A stretch of 64,000 nucleotides of DNA from Falciphora oryzae (taxonomy: Eukaryota; Ascomycota; Sordariomycetes; Magnaporthales; Magnaporthaceae). The stretch is taken from positions 752,423 through 816,422 of the forward strand of contig JNVV01000012.1 of assembly GCA_000733355.1 (NCBI GenBank), given 5' to 3'. The translations under genes were made by a program, and so were the position numbers. This document shows, piece after piece, positions 21,184-31,102 of this stretch (positions are counted from its first letter, which is position 1; every line of letters begins with the position of its first letter). The notes beneath the pieces are model-generated. The model had not been told where the DNA came from. It made no database searches and saw only the letters and a list, made by a program, of their open reading frames with translations.

Positions 21184-22794
21184 ATAAAGCAATATACGGA
21201 AACGGAGATCGCGTGCGCCCTCGAGGGCGTGCGTGCCGGCGCTTCTGTTAAGTCGGCCTCGAAAACATGGGGTATCCCGAGGTCTACCCTCCGGCGCCGG
21301 ATTGGAAGCGGCCTGCCCTCCTGCCGTGCACAAACGCACTGTTAACGCGTTGACCCTTCCCAAGAGCTCTTTTTAGCTGATTGGGTGCTCGTTCAAATCG
21401 CTTTAGGGTACCCTCCGACCTACGGAGAGTTGCGCTATATCGCCAGCCGTACCCTCGAACAAGGCGGCGACCCTCAAGCCCTCGGGAAGCGTTGGGTGGC
21501 TCGTTTTTTGGCCAGATACCCGATCCTTAAGACCCAAAGAGCCCGGCGCATAGAAAACGCACGCGTCAACGGCGCCTCAACGGAGGTAATCCGGGCGTAG
21601 TGGCCTCGTCTGGAAATGCCTGCCGTTAAAGCTATCAAGCCGGAAAACAAATACAATCTCAACGAATGCGGGCTTATGGAGGGCCTCGGATCTAACGGCT
21701 TCGTTTTGGGTATTAGGGGCTACAAGCCGTTGCAAAAAAAAGCCTTCGGCACGCGAGGTTAAACGACCATTATCGAATGCATTTCAGCCACCGGAAAAGC
21801 GCTCGACCCCTTCGTTATTTTTAAGGGTTTATCAGTACAAAAGCAGTAGTTTCCTTTGGAAGATTAAAAGAGATTTAAGCTTTGGAAATTCCACGTAATA
21901 TAAAAGGGGTGGACAAACGATAAAACGGGTGTAAAGTGGCTTGAGGATATTTTCCTCCCGAATACGGTGCCGGCCACCCCCGGAAATCGCCGGCTTTTGG
22001 TCCTAGACGGCTACGGATCCCACGCAACAGAGGATTTTATGTACCTTTGCGCATCCAATAACGTTCAGCTCGTTTATCTACCCGCCCACAGCTCTCACGT
22101 CCTTCAGCCTTTCGATCTAGCGGTTTTTAGCACGGTTAAGGAGGCCTACCGCCGGTATAGCGGCTTTTTTGCAGCCTTTTGCACGTCAACTGTAATAGGA
22201 AAACGTTATTTTTTTAACTGCTATTACAAAGCAAGGGAGGAGGCCTTTATACCCCGTATTATTAAAGCGGGTTGGGCCGCCACCAGCCTGTGGCCCCTAA
22301 GGATCAGTAAACCTCTTATGAGCCCTTTCCTCCTTGAAAATAGCAACGCCAAAGCGTCCCAGGCTGCAAAAGATGCTTTGGAGGCCGAGAGGGCTGCTCA
22401 AAGTACCTATTCCAAGTACTCCATGCCATTTGATATGGTTGTGGCAACTCCCAAAACGACCCTCCAGATGCGTACCCAAGTGGCCACCTTTGCCCACAAC
22501 TTCCGGCTCGGCCGGACGGCCCGTTTGTTGTTCCAGAAGCTTACTAAGGCCTACAACGAAAAAGATATCGCTTTAGTTACGTGCGAGCAAAAAACCAGGC
22601 GCCTGGAGGCGGAATTGGAGGTTGCACGGCCGTTGAAAAGAAAGAAGGTGTTGCCGGACCCAAACGAGGCCTTTGTGCGGATTGGCGACATTAGGCGTGC
22701 ACAACAGGAGGATGGCGATCTGCCAAGTGATCCACCAGAATCTCCTGCATCTGACGATTCGGATGATATATCCGACTGTATTGTAGTTGGCTAG
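21184..22794 (+). pseudogene. Fot1-like (pogo) transposase, inactive
   Basis: By alignment with the sister copy at 35216, translation should begin at 21184, where the codon is now ATA rather than ATG. The frame shows an N-terminal HTH/CENP-B region (KQYTETEIACALEGVRAG), a DDE domain and a C-terminal coiled coil (RRLEAELEVARPLKRKKVLP). The first catalytic acid is changed (NLNECGL, AAC at 21661-21663), while the second (LVLDGYGSHATEDF) and third (QPFDLAVF) remain. In-frame stops occur near 21342, 21598, 21760, 21848, 21865 and 21898. The long distal frame from about 21967 is open to 22794. Confidence 0.85.
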
Positions 22795-24330
22795 GAAAGA
22801 TCACAATTGCGGAATGAAATTGGCGTGTTGGATGCATGGTGTTGAGAATTGGGGTGGCCGGAAGTGGGGGGTGGCGCAAAACAGGGGTCTTGACTTATCC
22901 CAGTATCTCTTCTGCAGCTCGACACCCTCGCGCTCAAGACCCTCGATGATGTGGTCATGCCTGCTAGTCTGGTTCCAACTATCAGCCAGGGACTTGAGAC
23001 GGAAAACAGAAGACGAGAGTTAGCAGACGAGACAAGTGCTGACTTACCTTGCTCTTGTCTTCGGCAGAGTAGCACCACTTGCCTGCAAACTGCTCTCCAA
23101 AGAGGTAGTTCTTGAGGCACGTCGCCACCGTGACCTTGACGGGCTTCTGGGAGGCTGCGAATACGTCCGCAAAGCCGGGCTCGGGCGCGTTCAGTAGATC
23201 GCTCAGCTCCTTGACCATCTCCGGCTTCTTATCAAGGACACCGCTCCAGATCGCGAGCAGCGTGGCCGACTCCTCGCCCGCGCCGGCGACGGACTTTCTC
23301 TCGCGGTGAGTCTTGCCAGCTGCGAAGTTGTATCCGAACTTGAGGTTCAGGTTGGTAACACTTGCAGGTCGACTAGGCGTAGACTCCTCCAGCAAGAGGC
23401 CCTTGAGATAGAGCTTGCCGCGGAACTGCTCCGCAGTGAGTAGGTCACCCGCTGGGGTTGAGATGATGTTGTGGTCGGGAGCGCCGCTGAGGAAGAGCGC
23501 GACGCCGACCCAGTCATCAAACTCGTGCCGTTTGACTAGGGCGCGATCGGCACGGCCGCCGGACTCGTCCCGGCCCCCGCACGCGCCGCCGATGATGAAC
23601 TGCACGTCGCCGTCTGAGTTGGCCACGAGGGGGAGCAAGGACCGCGGGTTTTGGCAGAGGCTGGAAGCCTGCCTCACCGTGGTTTGTTTTTGGGCAGCGG
23701 AAATGCGGGTGAGGCGCGTGACGAGGTGGCCGGTCTTGGTGAAGTCGAATTTCCAGGTGAAGCCGCCGGAGCGGCACATGACGCCGTGGTTCTGGGGCCC
23801 GCGCATCAGGATCGGCAGCGCGAGCTTGAAGCCTTCGCCGTGGGCGCCGGCCTGCTCCGAGTCGCCCGTCTTGCTCGTGCCGCCGAGGTCGAGGTGCTTG
23901 GGGTGCAGGGTCGCGTTGCGGTTCACAATATCGACGGTGCCCTTGGCCTCGTCGAACCGAATGTAGCCGAGCGTCTCCTCCACGGCATGCCAGCGGCCAG
24001 ACTGCACGGCCTTGTAGAGTATGATTATTCGGCCGCCCGGGCCGGCGCTCTCCTCGCGGACGACGGAGAAGTCATGGGCGGTTAGATTGAAGGAACTAAT
24101 TATGCCGTCTCGCCTAGAAGGTGTGGTCAGCGAGAGTCTCGGCATTGGGGTGCCGGCATAGCAGCATACCAGTTCTGCACAAGCTCGCGGAAAGCCTCTC
24201 GCGGCTTCCAGTTGGTATAGGTTGAACGTAGCGGCGAGTTAATGGTCTTCCGGTTGACGATGGAGCGTAAAGTGACCTCTCGATCATCATCGGAGCTGTC
24301 GTCCGCATCGCTTCTACCGAGCAGCGACAT

Positions 24331-25590
24331 TACGTTTTCAAGAGTTCTTCTCTGATTTCGAGGTGTCTCCCTTTATTTCCATAGGTGAAGCCAGAAGAAA
24401 GCTATTGCATGGGTGCAATGCATCAGAAGCGTGATAAAGGTGCAGTCGCCATCAAGGATAAGAAGGAAAAGAGATGCGATCTGAGTTAGATCTGAGGAGT
24501 ATATGAGTGAGGGAGTGAGAGAGTGAGAGAAGAAAAAACGTAAATCGGAGCGTGTAAATGGGCCAAATGTTTCAAGAAAAAGACAAATCGAGAATAACGA
24601 CAACGCGAAGACGAGAAAAAATACACGGTAGTAGCTAGCTTTGTAAAATGATCGTAGATGGAATTTGGAGAGCAAAACGATGACAGAGGCAGAGTGTGTT
24701 GATGTGTGTCAGTAGGTTAGGTTGGAAGAAGAGAGAGAGAGAGAGATGTAGGAGTCTCTGTAACTGTGCAGTCTAAGCTCGGTAGGCAAATGGGGAAATC
24801 GCGAAAGAGACTGCCCGTAGTCAACGAATTGAGCGGGTGGCTCCTTCTTTGGGATTCGTTTTGGTCTATTTCTTAACTTCCTATCAAGATCAGAGGTCGC
24901 CATGTCTCACTGTTAAACTCAGCATCGAGGCCTTTGGCAACAGAGAGATCCGCACTGGAATCTGGAGCTGATGGTGGCACCCTCGCCTCGACATTGCAAT
25001 TAGTCTTGGTCCTTCGTCTGCTGTTGGTTCTACCAAGCACGAGCCGGAATGGCAAGCCTTTTCCCGTGCTTAGGTACCTAGGTAGGTGATATATCCATCA
25101 GCAGCTCTTGCCGTCTCACCCACCACCGATGCAATGAGACTTTGGCCAGCTCATGCTTAATCATCAAAAGTTCGGATCATGTCGGAGCTTCTTCTCAAAT
25201 GGGGGAGCCAAGCGGCCAAGAATGCGCTAAAAAGGCCATGCAGGGCCACCACCCTACCTGTGCGCGCGCTAGGCAACCTGACGATGCGGGCCCAGAATCT
25301 AGCGGCTTACATGACGTCTCGGTCCAGGTTGGGGTCAGCAACGGGAAGCGGGGGTGGTAAGATGCACCGTGGGGAGACGAGGCCTGGCGAATGCGACTGT
25401 TCGCCACTCCGACCCCGAGCAGCCGCAATCCGACGCTAGCTGCGGTCACCTTGCGGGGGAGGAAATGATATTAGAGCACTCTGCGACACCCGCCGCGGAC
25501 ACGACATGGAAGTCTCAACACATTCACCAAGTCCCTCTCGACCAAAGCTGCTCGAAGCCATACCGCAAGCTCCCATCAACATAAACGACC
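24331..25590. other. Intergenic, 1.26 kb
   Basis: Promoter side of the split GHKL-like gene and of the divergent GMC oxidoreductase. It includes GA-rich microsatellite-like runs (about 24500-24535 and 24729-24750). Short open frames show no recognisable similarity. An AGGTACCT-type palindrome sits near 25070-25084. Confidence 0.5.
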
Positions 25591-27717
25591 ATGGGGGTCT
25601 CCAACACTCTTGCAGAAGGGCTCGATGAAGTCGACCTGATCATCGCGGGAGGTGAGAACGAACAATTACGAGGCACTTGGAACACCCATGCTGCTCACGA
25701 GTAGGAGGCTGATGGGAGGTTCGCAGGTGGTGCTGCCGGCTGCGTGGTCGCCGGCCGGCTGGCAGCGGCGTCGCCCGAGCTCAGCATCCTGATGGTGGAG
25801 GCTGGACAAGACAACGCCGGGAACTTCCTCATCGAGAAGCCTATCATGTTCTGGAAGAATATGGATCCGGCGGCTAAGACCTCCATCTTTTACGACGCCA
25901 ATAAGAGCGCAGAGGCGCTGGGCAGGCCGCTTGTCATCCCAGCTGGTGGCGTTCTGGGGGGAGGTTCCAGCGTGAATTTCTCAGCGTGAGTTAATTGTGC
26001 TATCAGTACAGATCGCGGCTGGGGACGATCAGCTAATTGTCGAAAAAACAGATATGCACGCCCTCAGCGATGCGATCTAGACGCGTGGGGGATTCCTGGT
26101 TGGTCGGCGGATGACATGCTGCCGTACTTCAAGAAGGTCGGTCAGCCCATGCTCCTCCCATTTGCTCTCTCCGCACAAGTCGGTTTTGCTGAGACTGTCT
26201 CAGTTCGAAACATACCACGGCGCAGGCCCCGACGACGTCCACGGCAAGACGGGTCCCATGCAAGTCTCGGACGGCACGTTCCGCAACGAGACCCTGACGG
26301 CCGACTTCATCAAGGCTGCCGGCGCCTGCGGTTACCCGGAGATTAAGGATGTGCAGGACATGTCCTCGGTCAACGGCGCGGCCCCCGCCTCGCGCTACAT
26401 CTCGACGTCGGGGGCGCGCCAGGACACGGCCGGCGTCTACCTGCACCCGCTGCTGCGCGACGGCAAGCACCCCAACATCCACGTGCTGACGGAGCACCAC
26501 GTCGTGCGGGTGCTGTTCGACGGCGACAAGCGAGCCAGCGGCGTCGAGGTGACGCCCAACCCCCTGCACCAGTCCGAGGCCGCTGGCAAGACGCAAGTTG
26601 TGCGTGCGCGCAAGCTCGTCGTCGTGTCAGCCGGCGCGTACAGCACGCCGCAGATACTGGAGCGGTCTGGGGTCGGGCGCGCCGGCGTGCTGCAGCGCGC
26701 GGGGGTGCCGCTGGTGGCCGAGGTGGCGGCCGTGGGCGAGAACCTCCAGGACCACCACATCACCATGTGGCCCTACCGGACCAACTTTGCGGCCGAGACA
26801 CTGGGGACAGAGATGCTACTCGGGTCGCCGGAGGCCCTGCAGGAGCGGGCGGCGGCGGGGGACGGGCGCTTCGGATGGAACTGCCAGGAAGCGGTCTGCA
26901 AGCTGCGCCCGACCGAAGAAGAGGCCGCCGCGATCGGCCCGGCCTTCAAGGCCAGGTGGGATGAGTACTTCGTCGCTGAGCCTACAAGGCCGCTGGCGTG
27001 TTTTATTGGTGTTGCGGGGTAAGCCGTAACAGCACAAGCTCTGCAGAAGGCCTGAGGCGAAAGGAAGAAAGCACTAACGCGCAGATATCCGATACGGTCA
27101 GCTGCATCCCCCTCCCTCCAAACGGCCCGCCGTGCGAGCACATCCTGCTGTCGACCTTTACGTGCTACCCCAAGAGCCGCGGCAGCGTCCATATCACGGG
27201 GCCCTCGGTGGCCCACAAGCCGGATCTCGACGCGGCGATCCTGACCGACGACGGCGCGGACCTCGAGGCCAATGTGTGGGTGTACAAGAAGGGCCGCGAG
27301 ATCATCCGGCGACTGGCGCACTACCGCGGCGAGGTGGCGGCGCTGCACCCTGCGTTCCCCGCGGGCTCTGCTGCATCCCTGGTGACGCTGGCGACGACCG
27401 AGCCAGCGCCTTTCGACCCCGCGGTCGGGCCGGTGACGGACATCGCGTACAGCGCCGAGGACGACGCGGCCATTGCGGCGCAGATCCGGGCGACGGTGGG
27501 GCCGACGTGGCACTGCCTGGGCACGGCGCGCATGGGGAGCAGCAGCAGCGAGGGCGCGGTGGACGCGGCGCTCAACGTGTTCGGGGTCCGGGGCTTGAAG
27601 GTGGCGGACCTGAGCGTCGTGCCGGGGAACGTGGCGGGCAACACGACCAGCGTGGCTTTGGCGGTTGGCGAGAAGGCGGCCGACTTGATTGCACGGGAGC
27701 TGGGCTTTGTTTGTTGA
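25591..27717 (+). CDS. GMC oxidoreductase (choline dehydrogenase/alcohol oxidase type)
   Basis: Five exons (25591-25651, 25727-25985, 26052-26136, 26204-27018, 27102-27717) join in phase to 611 aa. The N-terminus carries the FAD-binding motif DLIIAGGGAAGCVVAGRLA (Gly-rich motif split by intron 1), ending in Glu of LMVEAG for ribose binding. The GMC signature 1 region GGVLGGGSSVNFSA follows. The C-terminus has the catalytic His in TWHCLGTARMG and the GNTTSVALAVGEKAADLI helix. Family members oxidise alcohols, sugars or choline with O2 or a quinone. No clear signal peptide is present, so it may be cytosolic or peroxisomal. The fourth intron (27019-27101) is the least certain join, because the donor and acceptor were set by phase and by loss of an in-frame stop. 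Confidence 0.87.
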
Positions 27718-28876
27718 ACGGGCTGAGTTCAGGAAGCAGAGAATGAAATTCAATTGATCCTTCCGGAAGGCGCCAGCCCAGCAAAGTCTGTGCCCTGCGC
27801 ATACCTTCCAGATGACAGCCAACCTTGCGCGGCATACGAGAGTCTCAACTCCGTGGCAATTGGGACGGACGAAGCTGCAGCCGTTGGGAATCGATCCTCC
27901 GTGCAAATCCCTTGCGTCTATCCGTACCTATTCATGTTTTTGCTGCGACCAAGCACAGCCCTCGCCGTGCCGTGCCGGACCTTCGAGAAGCCGCACGCGC
28001 AGGGCGTTGGGAGCCCCAATGACGAGTGCTTACTTCGATCAATGCCTGGCTGAGAACAGGGAAATTCAGAACCAGTTAGCGGACATATTGTCGCCCGCGC
28101 CGTTGGAGCCATGATGCCGTGCTTGACGACATCGAGGCCGCTAGAATGCGACTATTGGTAGCTTGGACGGGCGCTACGTCGACACGGCGCTGCGCCAGAG
28201 GGGTGCGCTACCAGCCAACACGAGAGACACCAGCCGAGCCAACCGCCCAGGTTCCGAGAGTTTGCAGTTTGTGGTTTCTTAAATGCAGCGCACCAGCTAC
28301 CCAGCCCTTCTGCGAGGGTTGCTGGTCCTCCCATTGCATGCTTTGCGCTGACGACACTGCCTTGGATAGGAATAGCACGCCCTCCCGCTCGAGTCCTTGT
28401 CCCTGCATAGCCTGGCAACCCGCATCCAACGGCTGGGCCAGGCCGAGGACGGGGCCCAGAATGCCCAAATAGAGGATCTCGGACTCACAGTCCGAGGACC
28501 ATGGAAGTCTGGGTCCCTGGAGCAATCGTCATCATCAGTTAGCGGGGAGTTCTTAACCGAGTAGGGCAACCCAACCAACTGGGAGGCTTCGCAGCTGGAA
28601 GGAGTACGGCTGGACTAACAGCCCCTCGCACACCAGGCTGACTCGAGATAGGACATTAGTGTCTGGCGTCCTAGGGCCTTTGTCTCGACCTCTCTCAGGA
28701 TATAAGACGGACGCATCTCCAGACGAAAGAATCTCCAAACCCTGCCTCCTGAAGCAGAAGCAAGCCTCAAGCTCCCCGCATCTTGGCGATCAGAACAGGT
28801 CGCACTGCGTCGCCAGGGTCTCGCTTAATTAATATCCACCCATTCGCCAACTCGCTTTACAAGGCGACCCTCCAGC
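27718..28876. other. Intergenic, 1.16 kb
   Basis: No supported gene. Short frames on both strands lack recognisable motifs and conflict with each other. It probably contains the promoter of the downstream secreted-esterase gene. Confidence 0.5.
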
Positions 28877-30796
28877 ATGTCTGCGCTGGCTTCCTTCGTG
28901 GCCTCGGCCGCGGCGCACTTTGGGAACTTTATGCCCTGGGTTCCAGACACCTTCCACCACCCACACCGGCCACAGAAACTCAATTGGAGCACCCCAGTAC
29001 AGCGGCCAACCTGGAACCGGCCATCAAGACCCCAATGGAACCCACATCCATCACCTACAACTCTACCAGCCAACAACGGCACCGCCGTATGCACCCCCGA
29101 CAGCATCACATCATTAATACAAACATTTATCGAGCCCGAAGACGCCATCACCCTCGCCGTCGAGCGGGCCGTCCGCGTGACAAACGGCACCTTCGGCGAG
29201 GGCCCCAGCAACCGCGCATACCCCGAGAGCGCCACGAACCTGCCCGAAGTGTGCGCCGTCATAGTCAACGTGACCAACAACACCGCCAGCGATGACCTCG
29301 CATCCAAGTCCAGCTACCGCTTCGGGCTGTTCCTGCCCACGGCCGCGGACTGGAACGGCCGGTTCCTGGCCATCGGCAACGGCGGCCAGAACGGCGGCAT
29401 CAACTGGCCGGAGATGGGCCAGGGCCCGCACTACGGCTTCGCCACCGTGTCGACCGACACGGGCCACGGCAGCGACGACGCCACCGACGGCCTGGTGTGG
29501 GCGCTGAACCGGCCGGATCGTGTTTTTGACTGGGGCTACCGTGCCGTCCGGGGATCTGTTGCAGTCGCCAAGCAGATCGTCAGGGCCTACTACCACGGCG
29601 GCAAGTCCAAAACCGACGCCGACAGCAGCAAGAAGATGTGGTCCTACTGGTCCGGATGCTCCACCGGAGGGAGGCAAGGACTGAAAGCCGTCCAGGACGA
29701 CCCAGACAGCTTCGACGGCGCGCTCGTAGGGGCCCCGGCCTGGGACACGAGGCATTTGTTTCCCTGGATCGCCAAGATCGGCAGGGAGAACCTCCGCGAC
29801 GACGGCACTGTCATCCTGGACGCGATCGACCCAACCATCATGGCCCCCCTCGCCGCCCGCGTCCAGCTCCTCTGCGACGCCGCCGACGGCGTGGTCGACG
29901 GCATCATCAGCGCCCCCGAGCGCTGCACCGCCATCAACATGACCCGCCTGGCCTGCCCCGCCGGCACCCCCGACGGCACGCCCGGCTGCCTCACCGAGGA
30001 GCAGGAGCGCGTGGTGCGCGACGTGTGGGCCAACTACTTCGTCTCGGACGGCCAGGGCGGCCTGCGCCTGGCCAACAACGGGTTCGAGGTCGGCTCGGAG
30101 CTGCAGTGGTACGTGTTCCTGGGTGGCACTGCGCCGTCCGGCTTTGACACGCAGTTCGAGCGCTACTTCCTGTACAACGACACGACCTGGTCGTGGCGCA
30201 ACTTCTCGGACCAGGTTGTCTTCGACGCCGAGCGCATTAACCCGGGCCAGGCGACGGCCGACCACTATGACATCTCCAAATTCCGTGACAGGGGTGGCAA
30301 GGTCCTGATGTACCACGGCCTCGCCGACGGCGTCGTGCCGTCGCGGTCCTCGACACTCTACTACAACCGCACCCTGGGCGCCATGGGCGGGCGGGAAGGC
30401 GTCGACGGCTTTTTACGGCATTTCCAGGTCCCCGGGATGCAGCACTGCGCCTTCACGCCCGCGACCGTCAACGCGCCGTGGATGTTTGCGGGAGCGGGGC
30501 AGGCGTCGTGGCTGCAGCTGCTCAACCCGGCCGTCACGACCCCGGATGTCCGCGCCGGCTGGGGCACGCCCGGGTTCAGGGGCGACCCCGAGTACGACGC
30601 GCTGCTGAAGCTGATGGCCTGGACTGAGAAGGACGAGGCGCCGGAGAGCATTAATGCCGTGGCTTACAATGCGGACTGGTCTGTTTACCGCACCAGGAAG
30701 CTTTGTCCTTATCCCCAGCGGGCGAAACTCACGGGGCTAAACCCCAACATGACGAGCAGCTGGACTTGTGTTGAGAATGACCAGGGCGGCTGGTAA
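28877..30796 (+). CDS. Tannase/feruloyl esterase family protein
   Basis: Single exon, 639 aa. The serine-esterase elbow reads SGCSTGGRQG (Ser262) and the CS-D-HC architecture of this family is visible: Cys261 next to Ser262, Asp484 in YHGLADGVVP, and His523-Cys524 in MQHCAF, so the Cys pair can form the disulphide that links Ser and His. A calcium-site-like CDAADGVVDGI loop spans about 333-343. Many N-x-S/T sites suggest a secreted glycoprotein. The N-terminus (MSALASFVASAAAHFGNFMP) is only weakly signal-peptide-like, so the true start or an upstream exon may differ. Such enzymes release gallate, ferulate or related phenolic acids from plant polymers. Confidence 0.9.
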   Translation: MSALASFVASAAAHFGNFMPWVPDTFHHPHRPQKLNWSTPVQRPTWNRPSRPQWNPHPSPTTLPANNGTAVCTPDSITSLIQTFIEPEDAITLAVERAVRVTNGTFGEGPSNRAYPESATNLPEVCAVIVNVTNNTASDDLASKSSYRFGLFLPTAADWNGRFLAIGNGGQNGGINWPEMGQGPHYGFATVSTDTGHGSDDATDGLVWALNRPDRVFDWGYRAVRGSVAVAKQIVRAYYHGGKSKTDADSSKKMWSYWSGCSTGGRQGLKAVQDDPDSFDGALVGAPAWDTRHLFPWIAKIGRENLRDDGTVILDAIDPTIMAPLAARVQLLCDAADGVVDGIISAPERCTAINMTRLACPAGTPDGTPGCLTEEQERVVRDVWANYFVSDGQGGLRLANNGFEVGSELQWYVFLGGTAPSGFDTQFERYFLYNDTTWSWRNFSDQVVFDAERINPGQATADHYDISKFRDRGGKVLMYHGLADGVVPSRSSTLYYNRTLGAMGGREGVDGFLRHFQVPGMQHCAFTPATVNAPWMFAGAGQASWLQLLNPAVTTPDVRAGWGTPGFRGDPEYDALLKLMAWTEKDEAPESINAVAYNADWSVYRTRKLCPYPQRAKLTGLNPNMTSSWTCVENDQGGW

Positions 30797-31102
30797 TGAT
30801 TGATGATTGTAATATTGTGTTTTTATGCTGTGCCACGTCTGTACTAACTGATTTGCCTAGAATACCATCGCCTAGAAATGTTTGTATTAATGTTTTTTTT
30901 TACTGATGCTTTCTTCACAAGGGGCCTGACCGTCTGCTTTACACAAGAAGTGTACAATCCACGTACAAATCCGCCGCCTCCTCTTGTGATCGCTAATCGC
31001 CGAGCTGTCGACAGATTGGTAGTAGCAGGTTCCTCCTCGTACTGTTGTTCCCCAGCTGTGCATGCTGCTGCAAGCCTCTCGCGGGCGGGCTCCATGCTAC
31101 GC
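30797..31102. other. Convergent intergenic gap
   Basis: 306 bp between the 3' ends of the tannase-like and SNF2 genes. A short T-run lies at about 30893-30900. No gene is visible. Confidence 0.5.

Larger units (their letters stand above)
20733..22895 (+). mobile_element. Fot1-like pogo transposon inserted in a host exon
   Basis: Perfect terminal inverted repeats of about 49 bp (20733-20781 and 22847-22895, starting AGTCAAGACCCCTGTTTTGC) are flanked by TA duplications (20731-20732, 22896-22897). Including a 295-bp solo LTR it spans 2163 bp. Its transposase is on the plus strand, opposite to the host gene. The TIR interior (CCACTTCCGGCCACCCC-like words) resembles that of the element at 35071-36928. 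Confidence 0.93.
19409..24330 (-). pseudogene. GHKL-ATPase-like fungal protein, split by a transposon
   Basis: Exons 24330-24170, 24113-23048, 22992-22896 + 20730-20071 (one exon split by a Fot1-like element), 19971-19657 and 19578-19409 join in phase into 822 codons with no stop or frameshift once the element and one TA copy are ignored. Introns are GT-AG, 55-99 nt. Domain clues: an N-box-like ELVQNW/RDGI where intron 1 splits the Trp codon, then an HLDLGGTSK segment and a glycine-rich HGEGFKLALP loop about 20 residues later. This layout resembles Bergerat-fold ATPases (MORC, Hsp90, NO VEIN type). The C-terminus is Lys/Arg/Glu-rich (KRKRAKDEDE), possibly a nuclear signal. Function is unknown. 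As sequenced, translation from the start would run into the transposon at about residue 440, so the gene is disrupted, although the host frame itself is intact. Confidence 0.83.

Noticed and set aside
29114..30316. 400-aa minus-strand frame opposite the tannase-like gene
   Set aside because: Antisense shadow of a gene with a complete CS-D-HC catalytic set.
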